This document shows positions 11,401-18,480 of a stretch of DNA of 45,853 nucleotides, piece after piece. This stretch comes from an uncultured beta proteobacterium. GTDB lineage: Bacteria > Pseudomonadota > Gammaproteobacteria > Burkholderiales > Rhodocyclaceae. Every line of letters begins with the position of its first letter. The first letter of the stretch is position 1. The stretch lies in assembly GCA_903886975.1 (NCBI GenBank), contig CAISOB010000038.1, positions 1-45,853 on the forward strand, given 5' to 3'. A program made the translations under genes and the position numbers. The notes under the pieces are model-generated. The model was not told the DNA's origin. It did not search any database and was given only the letters and a program-made list of their open reading frames with translations.

Positions 11401-11504
11401 TCGCCGCGGTGGCTGCGCGCATCAAGGCCATGTGGAAAAAGGCCAGCGACGGCGACAGCGCTTATCCGCTGATCATCGAGACCGGGGCGGAGGGCGGGCA
11501 ATGA
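2490..11504 (+). CDS. Giant exported DUF11 / SdrD-B repeat protein with OmpA-like tail
   Basis: A 3,004-residue protein, probably a surface adhesin or matrix component. A hydrophobic signal segment ends at about residue 61 (TACAQ). Eight DUF11-type Ig-like repeats start near residues 64, 193, 326, 457, 599, 737, 888 and 1048 (pattern: NNGPS, TDPLP, NPGNN). SdrD-B/Cna-B-like repeats start near 1210, 1351, 1481, 1605, 1737, 1855, 1988, 2110 and 2226, each opening SGxVYxDxNxNGxxDxGE, a calcium-binding-type loop; degenerate copies lie near 2382 and 2522. One more DUF11 (about 2684), one more B-like repeat (about 2817) and a short OmpA-like segment (about 2923-3004) close it. No LPXTG or TPS domain is seen. 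The GTG start has no visible ribosome binding site but is the only start that keeps the signal. Its stop overlaps the next gene's ATG. Domain calls are by motif; function is inference. Confidence 0.85.
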   Translation: MSKTKCLARRCAIFAPVFLCRVGARAGLGHAANRLTALSGFLRHLAAAWALVVFAAGTACAQNVDLGVSAYTWTPDPVVHAGLSTFSINVTNNDPAGSVNALSLAVELPSNVDFSTVPAPAGCAFNLIASPQTLSCSSASLAAQAVWTTNFTGKGSSAGVQLTKATISAAGNTDPNPGNDQLLKNTTVINGANLTVLKTGPANATAGDSINFTIAVSNVDGPDPATAFRVTDNLPASVDFTFQSASGSNWNCPAPVGTTLTCDYVGPAIASGASAPAITVSGRIITANGTITNGASVVSTDPNTGDPNLGNNGPSQVVVTVAPATDLRANKTMVSAATGLSTYATGEAVNLTLSASNLGPQNATGIAITDTVGADFSVSSLPGGCAGGTGAGPIAISCSAGALASGATSSSFLIPLTATGAAGNSGTNTANVTRSTPTAGANISASVNYSIAAPFAHLTLVKTKGPNPVAAGGNITNTITVSNAATSTSAATGTIRITDVLDANETFVSFSSVDLSWSCSGVAVGASGTLTCDYTPANLARGASLPLLTIVTQAATGYLGPISNTACTGQSAVSPHIPPDNSPANNCATRTVTGTNRNVDLSLNKSASIAAPTHVLVSDGTLVYTLTVANTGPDVAPTVSVSDPLPGWYNGSAGTTGGSAIISGAVAGETCSFAATVNCTLKDVASGAPRTITITVNRPFGDGAFTNTATVGSADAIDSNPGNNSGSASIIVDPLAEVAVAAIAAAPDPVKVGVQLTYTTSIRNNGPSTAAGIILRQRINLAAWLPGNRRMTYVAGSAAIAGTTATCNFVTFAGPPYAGDEGIECTGLSLANNESRQLIFKVIPVYPYPDALDALFTSDATISTTTVESDYGNNSNINTVTVTTKALDLTVTDNDPGSDPTPFGDSIVYTISVQNNGPSQATGFKLTVTPAVPPQAGQPAPYTMVYNAAAPTSLPPGASCSVVGADVVCYLAGTQAASVLAAGGSKTFALRFDTGPGGPGGNIPVGSITYRTTAAVESYETGAAPFAGDALPGNNTVTETTTVLPKTDLQVISKAVTPASPFSLNQPFTYTVVVGNMGPSPAAGVRVTDPLPSGLALNGALSAAIGSGTLTTNSCSSSGAAATGITVSCDLGTLPVAAGLGDSANLVTITIPVRAVRGTYLSTHGFNSNRPNTASIAVLAVAGVPLSYDPTPGNNTSNTVNVQIQKSTIAGSVYSDNNSNNALDAGEKITASVTFGLYGQDAWGNDIGTIGAPVTLATSTGDFLFDDLPTAGPAGYSIVETQPAGYYDRFEVLGSWAGAVLPDTGVKPPDTCDAVSNCSSAAAHNTISAIKLPQNTAATGYLFQEYGQATISGHVYRDLNNDGNRSGGGETDITGVQIKISGTTFWGADLCAFLGAACTQTTSGTGYTFTVPPSDATGYTVSEQSLPANFYDGKDQNGTGIPNVIAGSDNRVAPEAIVVGLANPNVSLSERNFGELPYASLAGSVFIDSNSNALREGGETGGVPNVIVTLSGTDYLGRDVCTLPSVTCTATADASGNYSIGALPPGSSYTLTETPPAGLTHTGAQAGSAGGTGGAGIGVTSITSINLGAGVSATGYNFGEFGQALSGFVYIDLNRNGVKDAGEPGIAGVAMTLSGTTTGGINVCAAIAPNPCTVSTAAGGGYSFASLPASNGAGYTITEQSQATAPLSNYQDGPESVGTVNGASSGSAAVNDRISGIIINIGQAGSNYNFGEWAGGLSGRVYLDADDNGSFNGGDSGIAGVTLTLSGTTASGVNVCTLATCSVSSAADGTFSLTGLPASNGAGYLLSETQPPDYADRTTTAGTSGGTASGTAVSGVVLSPGVSASGYLFGEKVGALSGFVYLDANNNGIKEGGETPIAGVTVTLSGVTGSGANVCATLPSCTATTAADGSYTFSGLRNANAAGYTLTETQPAGYLDGKQSKGLINGAAAGCNNPACSIAIANVISAIPFTAASTFTQFNFGELTSSSLAGRVYHDANNNAIYDAGEELAGVTLTLSGTDDQGAVVNSVAATAANGTYSFTNLRPSNGAGYTISETQPAGIADYPGAAGTQTGSIGGSTVGSAALNTISAIVLPQGSSGIDYNFRENASSISGFVYLDNNDNGVKEGGEAGIAGVTLTLTGGAGAPTTVSAADGSYRFIGLPSGVYTVTETQPSGFLDGRETAGSVGGTVDNSSFTAAAAQNSISAIALPLATAATGYNFGERGGNVNGFVYVDINNSGTKDAGEAGIPGIRVALYDAAAAVNGPAQPFCAAPAICVTTDGSGAFVFNGVPPGSYKLVENQNDVNAIVDAGSNPRYSDGKESAGVAGGSVNNAFFGSQASYNTIDAIAITPAVLTANSGNVGGYLFGEIPRVAPGALKLPFISGYVYFDSSHTRIRPASPPADTRAAGWTVTLTAAKSAGAPEVICQLTTNAIGYYRFDNQSCAANYPKWAGGLPTTGSAATVGGNYTTFSIAFSNPANGFNTTPQSGGNAGIANALAGQITSITLNANDDISEQNLPLDPSGIVYDSIARAPVSGATVTISGPAGFNPAVHLVGGSASVTTGSNGYYQFLLTPGAPAGSYALAVTGYPAGYVRPASPLDEPSTIIRKCSAALSVLAVPAPALVQNSSAAPGGAPIDPATCPANSGALAATANTPQYYMSFVINPAASANIINNHIPLDPALLGAIAMSKTTPMTTVSKSGLVPYTVTATNTLAAALTNIRVVDRIPPGFRYRLGSATINGIVREPLVSGRDLAWPGLNFAAGERKTLRLVLVVGSGVGEGEYVNQAWSLYVDNALASNIASASVRVIPDPTFDCSDIIGKVFDDKNANGYQDEGEAGIANVRVVTARGLLVTTDAEGRFHVACAAIPQSDHGSNFVMKLDERTLPSGYRLTTENPRDVRVTRGKMVKLNFGATAHRVVRLELTAAAFVAGGNELAPQWLAKLDKVVAQLKGRPSVLRIAYASAGGEGKERIAAVAARIKAMWKKASDGDSAYPLIIETGAEGGQ
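6117..9600 (+). repeat. Tandem SdrD-B-like coding repeats
   Basis: About nine in-frame repeats begin near 6117, 6540, 6930, 7302, 7698, 8054, 8451, 8817 and 9166, a period of roughly 350-425 nt. Each encodes SGxVYxDxNxNG...GE, then AGVTLTLSGT, a TETQP-like segment and a closing YNFGE. The repeats are diverged at DNA level, indicating old duplication and probably maintained function. Confidence 0.8.
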
Positions 11505-14500
11505 AACGCGGCGCGCTGAGACGGCCGCTGCTCGCCCTGGCGCTCGGGCTACTGGTGGCGCCGGCAAGCGCCGCTGAAGAAGAGTCCGGCAAGCGCATCG
11601 ACAACGCCCGTGTCGATATGCACGCCCTGCCGGCGCCGGGCGAAATTCAGCCGGCGACAGCTTTCCCTCTGAGTTCCGGCGTGAGCGCGGCGAATCCCGG
11701 CGCATCTTGCGCGCCGGCCGCCGCGGCCGCGGCCGAGCTGCCTTTCCGCGTCAGCGTCGATGGCGAACCGCTCAATCTTGACGAAGCGCCGCGCGAAGCC
11801 GACCGTCAGCGCTGCACCGACGTGGCGTTGGAAAAAGCCGACATCCAGGTGCGCTACGATAGCCTCTCGATGACGCCGGCATTGAACGTGTGGACCACGC
11901 CAAATGGCGTCGTGCGCGGCCAGCCGGTCGAATTTCGCGTCTGGGCCAATTACCTGCCGTGGATCAGGAAGGCCGAATTGCGCATCTTCGGCCCCGGTCA
12001 GCAGGTCCAGGAAAAGCCGCTGTTGATCCTGCCGGCAAACTGGACTGCGGCGAGTGCGTGGACCGTTCCCGCCGATACGCGCGACGAACAACTCTTCTAT
12101 CTGCTGCGCGTCTATGACAGCGAGGGCCGCTTCGACGAGAGCAGCCTTAAGTCCTTGACCCTGCTGGCGCGCGAGAAGCCACTCGCCGATACGGAGACGC
12201 TTGAGCGCGAACGCCTCGTGGGCTACGGTGAAAACAGCCTGGCGCTGCGCAATATTCCGGTCTCGGGCGGAACAGTGACGGTCAATGGCAGCCATCTGCA
12301 GGCGGGGCAGAGCGTCGAAGCGCTCGGCTTGGCCTTGCCTGTCGATGCCAACGGCAAGTTCGCGATCAAGCAGATCCTGCCGGCCGGGCCGAATACGGTC
12401 GAAGTCAAGGTCGGCAATGCCGACGGCACGGCGACGACTTTCCGCCGCAATCTGACGATTCCGAAAGACGACTGGTTCTACATCGCGGTCGGCGACCTGA
12501 CCGTCGGCAAAAACAATGTCGCCGGCCCGGCGAGTCTGGTGACCAGCGACACCCAGCACTACGAGGACAAGGTCTATGTCGACGGGCGTGGTGCGTTTTA
12601 TCTGAAGGGCAAGATCAAGGGCGACTGGCTGCTCACCGCGTCCGCCGACACCCGCGAGCAGCCGATCAAGGACCTGTTCTCGAATTTCTCGCAGAAGGAC
12701 CCGCGCTACCTGCTGCGCAACATCGACCCCGATCTCTACTATCCGGTCTATGGCGACGACTCGACGACCGTCGACGATGCGCCGACCCAGGGCAAGTTCT
12801 ATGTGCGCCTCGAGAAGGGCGATTCGCATGTCATGTGGGGAAATTTCCAGACGGCCTGGAGCGGCAGCGAACTGATGCAGTATTCGCGCGGCCTATATGG
12901 CGCCGCGCTTCGCTACCGCTCGACCGAGGCGACCACCTACGGCGAAAAGCAGACGGTAGTCGACGCCTTCGCCGCCGACCCCGGAACGCTGGGCGCACGC
13001 GACGAATTCCGCGGCACCGGCGGTTCGCTTTACTACCTGCGCCATCAGGACATAACCGCCGGTTCAGAGCGCGTCTGGATCGAAGTGCGCGACAAGGACA
13101 GCGGCATCGTGCTTGACCGCAAGCAACTCGTTCCGGCGCAGGACTACGAAATCAATTATCTGCAGGGGCGCGTCATCTTGAGCGAGCCGCTCGCCTCGAC
13201 CGGCAGCGTCGCTGCGCTGGTGATGACTTCCAGCCTCTCCGGCAACACCCTGTATCTCGTCAGTACCTACGAATACGTTCCCGGCGTGTCGGCGGTCAGC
13301 AGCATGGCCACCGGCCTGCGCGCATCGCAATGGTTCGGCGATCACTTGCAGATTGGCGTCACATCTTTCCACCAGGGCGAAAGCGGCGCCGACCAGACGC
13401 TCAAGGGCGGCGACGCGACGCTGCGCTACAAACCCGGCACTTGGCTCAAGGTCGAAGCGGCGCAGTCGAACGGCGCCGGCAGCGGCACGACGACTTCGCT
13501 CGATGGCGGTTTCGGCTTCGTGCAGCAGCAGGTGCCGACCGCGCAGAGCGCCGGCGCGCGGCGCGTCGAAGTGGCGGCCGACCTTGGCGAGATCGTCGAT
13601 GGCGGCCAGGGCAAGGTCTCGGCTTACTGGCTCGAACGCGACCGCGGCTACTCGGCGCCGGGGCAGATCGGCATCAACGGCGAAGGCGTCAGGCAGCAGG
13701 GAATCAAGGGCAGCATCGAACTGCGGCCGGGGATGACGCTCGATATCAAGGGCGATTCGCGCATCGCCGACAGCCAGGACATGAATAACGGCGAAGTCGG
13801 CTTGCGCCTCAAGCTTGACGCGCAGTGGGAGGCCGGCGTCGGCGTGCGCCACGACGATCGCGACACGCATCAGCCGCTGCAGATCGCCTCGCCGACCCTG
13901 GCGCAAAACGGCGGGCGCACCGATGTCATCCTGCGCCTCGATTACAGGCCGCTCAAGGAAGACGGCAAGCCCGGCGAGCGCGAGGACTGGGAAACCTACG
14001 CTTTCGTGCAGGGCACGGCGGAACGCAGCGGCGACCGCGACGACAACAACCGCGCCGGCGTCGGCGGCGGCATTCGCATCAACGACAAGCTTAAGCTCCT
14101 GGCCGAAGCCTCCGACGGCAACCTCGGGGTCGGCGGCAAACTCGGCGCCGATTATCGCCTGTCGGACCGCAGCAATGCCTACTTGACCTACGCGCTCGAA
14201 ACCGACAATCCGAACAACGCCTATCGCGGCAGCCAGGGCACCTGGGTCTCGGGCAGCAGCACGCGCCTGTCGGATCAAGTCAGGCTGTTCGGCGAGTCGC
14301 GCGCCGCGCAAGGCGCCGGCCCGCAAAGCCTGACTCAGGCCTTCGGCCTCGACCTCTCGCCGAACGACCGCTGGACGCACGGCCTCAAGGCCGAGTACGG
14401 CACGGTTTCCGATCCGCTCGCCGGTGATCTCAAGCGCCGCGCGCTCGGCGTCTCGACGGCTTACAAGTTCGAGCGCATCAAGTATGCCGGCAGCCTCGAA

Positions 14501-15193
14501 TGGCGCGGCGAGGATAGCAGCAGCACCAGCACCGCGGGCGCGGCGAGCAACCACCGCGATGTCTGGCTGATGCGCAACACCCTTGGCTATATCGCCTCGC
14601 CCGACTGGCGGCTGATCGGCAAGGCCAATGTCTCGCGTTCGAGCAACACGCAAGGCGCTTTCTACGACGGCAATTTCCACGAGTTTGTCGTCGGCGCAGC
14701 CTATCGCCCGGTCAGCAACGATCGCTGGAACACCCTGGTCAAGTACACCAATTTCTACAACCTACCGTCACCAGGGCAGCTTGCGCCGTCGGGGACGACC
14801 GCCGATTACGCGCAGAAGAGCCAGGTTTTTTCGGTCGACACGATCTACGATCTGCTGCCCTATCTGTCGGTCGGCGCTAAGTATGGCCTGCGCATCGGCG
14901 AGTTGCAGCCGACTAAGACGGCCGGTGACTGGTTCTCGAGCCGCGCCGACCTCGTCGTGCTGCGCACCGACTGGCACTGGATCAAGGAATGGGACGCCGT
15001 CATCGAAGCGCGCAATCTGCGCGCGCAGGAAGCGAAAGACGCCACTGCCGGTTTTCTGCTCGGCATCTACCGGCACCTCGCCGAAGGCGTCAAGGCCGGC
15101 TTCGGCTACAACTTCACCCGCTACTCGGACGATCTGACCGACCTCTCCTACCGTTCGCGCGGCTGGTTCGTCAATATTCTCGGTACGCTGTAA
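11501..15193 (+). CDS. Large predicted outer-membrane beta-barrel protein
   Basis: 1,230 aa. Starts at the ATG overlapping the giant gene's TGA (ATGA at 11501-11504); an upstream in-frame start would lack a signal peptide, whereas this one gives a classic one (MKRGALRRPLLALALGLL, cleavage near ASA, residue 24). An Ig-like periplasmic segment follows (about 110-225), then a carboxypeptidase-regulatory-like segment (about 245-335), then a long barrel-like region from about 350 to the C terminus with alternating aromatic strands. That region contains LEKGDSHVMWGNFQT and a YGDDSTT turn. The protein ends FVNILGTL, not in a terminal Phe/Trp. I recognise the general type (barrels encoded beside DUF11/SdrD-B proteins) but no characterised member. 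Overlap implies translational coupling, so a role in anchoring or exposing the giant protein is likely but inferred. Confidence 0.75.
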   Translation: MKRGALRRPLLALALGLLVAPASAAEEESGKRIDNARVDMHALPAPGEIQPATAFPLSSGVSAANPGASCAPAAAAAAELPFRVSVDGEPLNLDEAPREADRQRCTDVALEKADIQVRYDSLSMTPALNVWTTPNGVVRGQPVEFRVWANYLPWIRKAELRIFGPGQQVQEKPLLILPANWTAASAWTVPADTRDEQLFYLLRVYDSEGRFDESSLKSLTLLAREKPLADTETLERERLVGYGENSLALRNIPVSGGTVTVNGSHLQAGQSVEALGLALPVDANGKFAIKQILPAGPNTVEVKVGNADGTATTFRRNLTIPKDDWFYIAVGDLTVGKNNVAGPASLVTSDTQHYEDKVYVDGRGAFYLKGKIKGDWLLTASADTREQPIKDLFSNFSQKDPRYLLRNIDPDLYYPVYGDDSTTVDDAPTQGKFYVRLEKGDSHVMWGNFQTAWSGSELMQYSRGLYGAALRYRSTEATTYGEKQTVVDAFAADPGTLGARDEFRGTGGSLYYLRHQDITAGSERVWIEVRDKDSGIVLDRKQLVPAQDYEINYLQGRVILSEPLASTGSVAALVMTSSLSGNTLYLVSTYEYVPGVSAVSSMATGLRASQWFGDHLQIGVTSFHQGESGADQTLKGGDATLRYKPGTWLKVEAAQSNGAGSGTTTSLDGGFGFVQQQVPTAQSAGARRVEVAADLGEIVDGGQGKVSAYWLERDRGYSAPGQIGINGEGVRQQGIKGSIELRPGMTLDIKGDSRIADSQDMNNGEVGLRLKLDAQWEAGVGVRHDDRDTHQPLQIASPTLAQNGGRTDVILRLDYRPLKEDGKPGEREDWETYAFVQGTAERSGDRDDNNRAGVGGGIRINDKLKLLAEASDGNLGVGGKLGADYRLSDRSNAYLTYALETDNPNNAYRGSQGTWVSGSSTRLSDQVRLFGESRAAQGAGPQSLTQAFGLDLSPNDRWTHGLKAEYGTVSDPLAGDLKRRALGVSTAYKFERIKYAGSLEWRGEDSSSTSTAGAASNHRDVWLMRNTLGYIASPDWRLIGKANVSRSSNTQGAFYDGNFHEFVVGAAYRPVSNDRWNTLVKYTNFYNLPSPGQLAPSGTTADYAQKSQVFSVDTIYDLLPYLSVGAKYGLRIGELQPTKTAGDWFSSRADLVVLRTDWHWIKEWDAVIEARNLRAQEAKDATAGFLLGIYRHLAEGVKAGFGYNFTRYSDDLTDLSYRSRGWFVNILGTL

Positions 15194-15255
15194 GCCAAGG
15201 ACCGCGGGACGCCGCGCATTATCCGGCGCGCCATTGCATATAGTGAGCGCCGGCA

Positions 15256-15264
15256 ATGGTAAAA
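15256..15264 (+). promoter_or_regulatory. Candidate extended -10 promoter for the phosphate uptake pair
   Basis: TGGTAAAAT at 15256-15264 fits the extended -10 form TGnTATAAT with one mismatch. The -35 region is poor (TTGCAT lies 20 bp upstream of the hexamer). It sits 39 bp before the DUF47 start. Confidence 0.35.
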
Positions 15265-15302
15265 TGCGCGCCAAACCCATATCACTCAAAAAAAGAGAAC
15301 CT

Positions 15303-15941
15303 ATGTTCGCCCGTTTCATGCCCCAGGAGGGGAAGTATTTCGAACTTTTCAACAGCCACGCCGAGCAGATTGTCCTGGGCAGCGAAGCGCTCCTGACCAT
15401 GCTGTCGGTGCTCAACGACTCCGACGAAGAAGCAGACAAGCAGCGCAAGATCGTCGACGCGCTGGAAAACCGCGCCGATGACATCACCCATGAGACGATG
15501 CGGCAACTGCACAAATCTTTCATCACGCCGCTCGATCGCGAAGAAATTCATCACCTGATCACCAGCCTCGACGACATCCTCGACCTGATCCAGGACGTCG
15601 CGCATACCGTGAGCCTTTACAACGTCAGGCACATGACGCCCGAAGCGATCAGGCTCAGCGAGCTTAGCCGCGACTGTTGCATACAGGTGCGGGCGGCCGT
15701 CGCGCTGCTGCCTTCGATGGACAACGGGCCGGAAATCCTGAAAATCTGTTTCGAGATCGACCAGCTCGAATCGGCGGCCGATCGCGAGATGCGCGGCGCC
15801 ATGTCCACCCTGTTTCGCGAAGAACCCGACGTTAGGGAATTGATCAAGTTCAAGGCCATCTACGAACTTCTTGAAACGGTGACCGATCGCTGCGAGGATG
15901 TGGCGAACATCATCGAAGGCATCGTTCTCGAAAATTCCTGA
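15303..15941 (+). CDS. DUF47 (PhoU-like) family protein, PiT accessory
   Basis: 212 aa, the usual length for the DUF47/TIGR00153 family of PhoU-like all-helical proteins encoded next to Pit transporters and thought to modulate them. Recognisable parts are the N-terminal FMPQEGKYFELF, the central HEIT-type stretch DITHETMRQLHKSFITPLDREEIHHLI, split by helices, and the C-terminal DRCEDVANIIEGIVLE. An upstream in-frame start would add an atypical basic leader, so the ATG matching MFARFMPQ was chosen. The PiT gene follows after 11 nt, clearly one operon. Confidence 0.9.
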   Translation: MFARFMPQEGKYFELFNSHAEQIVLGSEALLTMLSVLNDSDEEADKQRKIVDALENRADDITHETMRQLHKSFITPLDREEIHHLITSLDDILDLIQDVAHTVSLYNVRHMTPEAIRLSELSRDCCIQVRAAVALLPSMDNGPEILKICFEIDQLESAADREMRGAMSTLFREEPDVRELIKFKAIYELLETVTDRCEDVANIIEGIVLENS

Positions 15942-15952
15942 GCGCCCGGCGC

Positions 15953-16960
15953 ATGGAACACGCGAACATCAGCCTGGGCGTTATCGTCCTGCTCGTCGGA
16001 ATGGCGCTGGCCTTCGACTTCATGAACGGATTCCACGATGCGGCCAATGCCATCGCCACCGTGGTTTCGACCCGGGTCATGAAGCCGCACACAGCGGTCG
16101 CCATGGCGTCCTTCTGCAACGTGGCCGCCATCTTCATCTTTCAACTCAATGTGGCGGCGACCGTCGGCAAGGGAACGATAGAGCCGGCGGTCATCGATTA
16201 CTACATCGTCTTCGGCGCGCTCGTCGGCGCCATTGCCTGGAACGTCATCACCTGGTACTACGGCATTCCGTCGTCGTCGTCGCACGCCCTGATCGGCGGA
16301 TTGATCGGCGCGGCAGTGGCGAAAGCCGGGCCTAGTTCGCTGATCACTTCAGGCGTGCTCAAGACGGTTGCGTTCATCATCATTTCGCCGCTGCTCGGCA
16401 TGTTCCTTGGCACGCTGATGATGATCCTGGTCTCGTGGATTTTTCGCCGCAGCACGCCGCGCCGTGTCGATACCTGGTCGCGCCGGCTGCAATTGGTTTC
16501 GGCGTCGGCCTACGCGCTCGGCCACGGTGGCAACGATGCGCAAAAGACCATCGGCATCATCTGGATGCTGCTGCTCTCGGCCGGCATCATGCACGACGGC
16601 GATTCGGTTCCGCCTTGGGTGATCGCCTCCTGCTATTCGGCGATCGGTCTCGGCACGGTTTTCGGCGGCTGGCGGATCATCAAGCTGATGGGGCAGAAGA
16701 TCACCAAGCTGCGCCCGCTCGGCGGCTTCTGCGCCCAGACCGGCGGGGCGGTGACGCTGTTCCTGGCTACGGCGCTCGGCATCCCCGTGTCAACGACCCA
16801 TACGATTACAGGCGCCATCGTCGGCGTCGGCGCGACGAAGCGGCTCTCGGCGGTACGCTGGGGTGTCGCCGGAACCATCGTCTGGGCCTGGGTGCTGACC
16901 ATCCCCTGCAGTGCGCTGATCGCCGCGGTCTTCTGGTACCTTGGACGTCTCGTCCTCTGA
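15953..16960 (+). CDS. PiT-family inorganic phosphate transporter
   Basis: 335 aa inner-membrane protein of the PHO4/PiT family, which takes up metal-phosphate by ion symport with low affinity. The two signature repeats are visible: DFMNGFHDAANAIATVVSTR near the N terminus and ALGHGGNDAQKTIGI in the second half. SSSHALIGGLIG and PVSTTHTITGAIVGVG are the paired membrane re-entrant segments. About ten membrane helices can be seen. Operon with the DUF47 gene; no pho box recognised. Confidence 0.93.
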   Translation: MEHANISLGVIVLLVGMALAFDFMNGFHDAANAIATVVSTRVMKPHTAVAMASFCNVAAIFIFQLNVAATVGKGTIEPAVIDYYIVFGALVGAIAWNVITWYYGIPSSSSHALIGGLIGAAVAKAGPSSLITSGVLKTVAFIIISPLLGMFLGTLMMILVSWIFRRSTPRRVDTWSRRLQLVSASAYALGHGGNDAQKTIGIIWMLLLSAGIMHDGDSVPPWVIASCYSAIGLGTVFGGWRIIKLMGQKITKLRPLGGFCAQTGGAVTLFLATALGIPVSTTHTITGAIVGVGATKRLSAVRWGVAGTIVWAWVLTIPCSALIAAVFWYLGRLVL

Positions 16961-17112
16961 GCTTTGCGACGCGGGTCCCGCGCCGTGTGCATGAGGGAAG
17001 CGGTGTGCGGCAGGCGATCGGCGAGGCGATCAGACCTCTTACGGCGATCGTGCTGACCAGCTCGAGGCAATGGAGCCGGCGGCGTTGACTCGCGCCGCTG
17101 TCGGCACGTGGC

Positions 17113-17328
17113 TCAGGCCGGAATGTCCGGGACCAGCATGCGTTCGAGCTGGTAGATCCTGTCCTTGAGCAGCAGTTTTCTTTTTTTCAGGCGATGAATC
17201 AGCAATTGATCCTGGTCCGGGAGCGGCGTGCTCACCAGGTGTTCAATGATCAAATTGAGATCGCGATGCTCGACCTGGAGCTCATTCAGGGTCGCGCGCG
17301 AATTGAGTCGTTCATCTTCAGTCAGCAT
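17113..17328 (-). CDS. DUF465 (YdcH-like) small coiled-coil protein
   Basis: 71 aa. The heptad-like helical hairpin (LQVEHRDLNLIIEHL ... LLIHRLKKRKLLLKDRIYQLE) is the DUF465/YdcH signature. The function of the family is unknown. A single small gene on the minus strand, followed on the same strand by no close neighbour; azlCD lie upstream after 44 nt and may be co-transcribed. Confidence 0.85.
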   Translation of the reverse strand: MLTEDERLNSRATLNELQVEHRDLNLIIEHLVSTPLPDQDQLLIHRLKKRKLLLKDRIYQLERMLVPDIPA

Positions 17329-17372
17329 TGTTCAAATATCCGTTGGTTGGTACGAGTTGGTCGTGCATTCTG

Positions 17373-17720
17373 CTAAGACAGAAGAGCCTGCAATCCCCAG
17401 AGGATACACATGCCCGCGATCACGGTCCACAACACGCTGCGCGTCCGCCAGGCGATCAGCGCAGCGAGTGCCGCCGCGGTGAGGCGAGGCATGTCAAGGA
17501 CTATGTTAGGCGCACCGCCAGGAAAAAACAACGCCGGGCCAATTATCGCCATCATGACGGCCGGCGGAGCATAGATCAGCGCGCGTTTGAGGAGATCCGG
17601 CAGTTCCAGCCTGGCGAGCAAGGCGATCGGGAAGAGGCGGATGACGAAAGTCAGCAGCCCTACAGCAATCATCGCTGACCAGACGATCAGTGCCGAAGAA
17701 TCGCCCGCCGGCACGCTCAC
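17373..17720 (-). CDS. azlD: AzlD-family branched-chain amino-acid exporter subunit
   Basis: 115 aa membrane protein with about four hydrophobic helices (VWSAMIAVGLLTFVIRLFPIALL at the start). AzlD is the small partner of AzlC in export of branched-chain amino acids and analogues (BrnFE-type permease). The GTG start at 17720 overlaps the azlC stop as GTGA, giving tight coupling; a second in-frame GTG lies at 17714. The motif AxRxxPxxLL after the first helix is typical. Confidence 0.85.
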   Translation of the reverse strand: MSVPAGDSSALIVWSAMIAVGLLTFVIRLFPIALLARLELPDLLKRALIYAPPAVMMAIIGPALFFPGGAPNIVLDMPRLTAAALAALIAWRTRSVLWTVIAGMCILWGLQALLS

Positions 17721-18415
17721 TTGTTCCACCCGATCCTCTCGGTCAACAGGCCGGCGACGACGCCGATGACGATGGCGGCAATCAGATTGAGTTTGAGCGG
17801 CAGGATCAGCAGCACTGCCGCGGCGCCGCCGGCAAGAGCGGCAAACAACATGGCGCGATTGGACAGCATCGGGACGAGAATCGAGATGAAGGTCAGCGGC
17901 AGGATGAAATCGAGCGACCAGTTCTGCGGCATCACGCTGCCGAGGACGATGCCGAGGATGCTGGCGATCTGCCAACACACCCAGGTGGCGGCCGAAATGC
18001 CGAACAGGAACCAATGGCGGTGCTTCCTCTCGCCCGGCGCCATGTAATGCATGACGCCCAGCACGTAGGCCTGGTCGGTGATCAGGTAAGCCAGCACGAC
18101 GCGCCAAAGCTTGCCGAGGCCGCCGAGGTGCGGTCCGAGCGACGCGCTGTACATCATGAAGCGCAAGTTGATGACCGTGGAGGTGGCGATGACGACCGCC
18201 AGCGGCGCGCCGCTGGTAAAAAGCTGCACGAGGACGATCTGCGCCGATCCGGCGAAGATTACCCAGCCCATCGAAAACGCCTGCCACGCCGTAATGCCGG
18301 CGGCAACAGTCGCTGCGCCGCAGACCATGCCGAACGGGATTATGGCCATGGTCAGCGGCATAAAGGCGCGCACTCCGGCGGCAAACTCGCTGCGCGCATT
18401 CGGGATGTGGTGCAT
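17717..18415 (-). CDS. azlC: AzlC-family branched-chain amino-acid permease
   Basis: 232 aa, the large subunit of the AzlCD exporter in the inner membrane. Family features are the N-terminal GVRAFMPLTMAIIPFGMVCG, the segment FAGSAQIVLVQL and LRFMMYSASL, then LITDQAYVLG. Length and helix pattern match the family. The start is the first ATG; no clear Shine-Dalgarno sequence precedes it. Divergent from the gene at 18481 across a 65-bp A/T-rich spacer that must hold both promoters. No Lrp-type regulator is adjacent. Confidence 0.88.
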   Translation of the reverse strand: MHHIPNARSEFAAGVRAFMPLTMAIIPFGMVCGAATVAAGITAWQAFSMGWVIFAGSAQIVLVQLFTSGAPLAVVIATSTVINLRFMMYSASLGPHLGGLGKLWRVVLAYLITDQAYVLGVMHYMAPGERKHRHWFLFGISAATWVCWQIASILGIVLGSVMPQNWSLDFILPLTFISILVPMLSNRAMLFAALAGGAAAVLLILPLKLNLIAAIVIGVVAGLLTERIGWNK

Positions 18416-18480
18416 CGACGGGATTTGCGAATAGAATAAGAGATAAGATTGTAACTTGGCGATAGGCCGCAGGAGGGAAA

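Noticed and set aside
13064..14680. A 538-codon minus-strand open frame opposite the barrel gene
   Set aside because: Antisense shadow created by high third-position GC; no motif or ribosome binding site.
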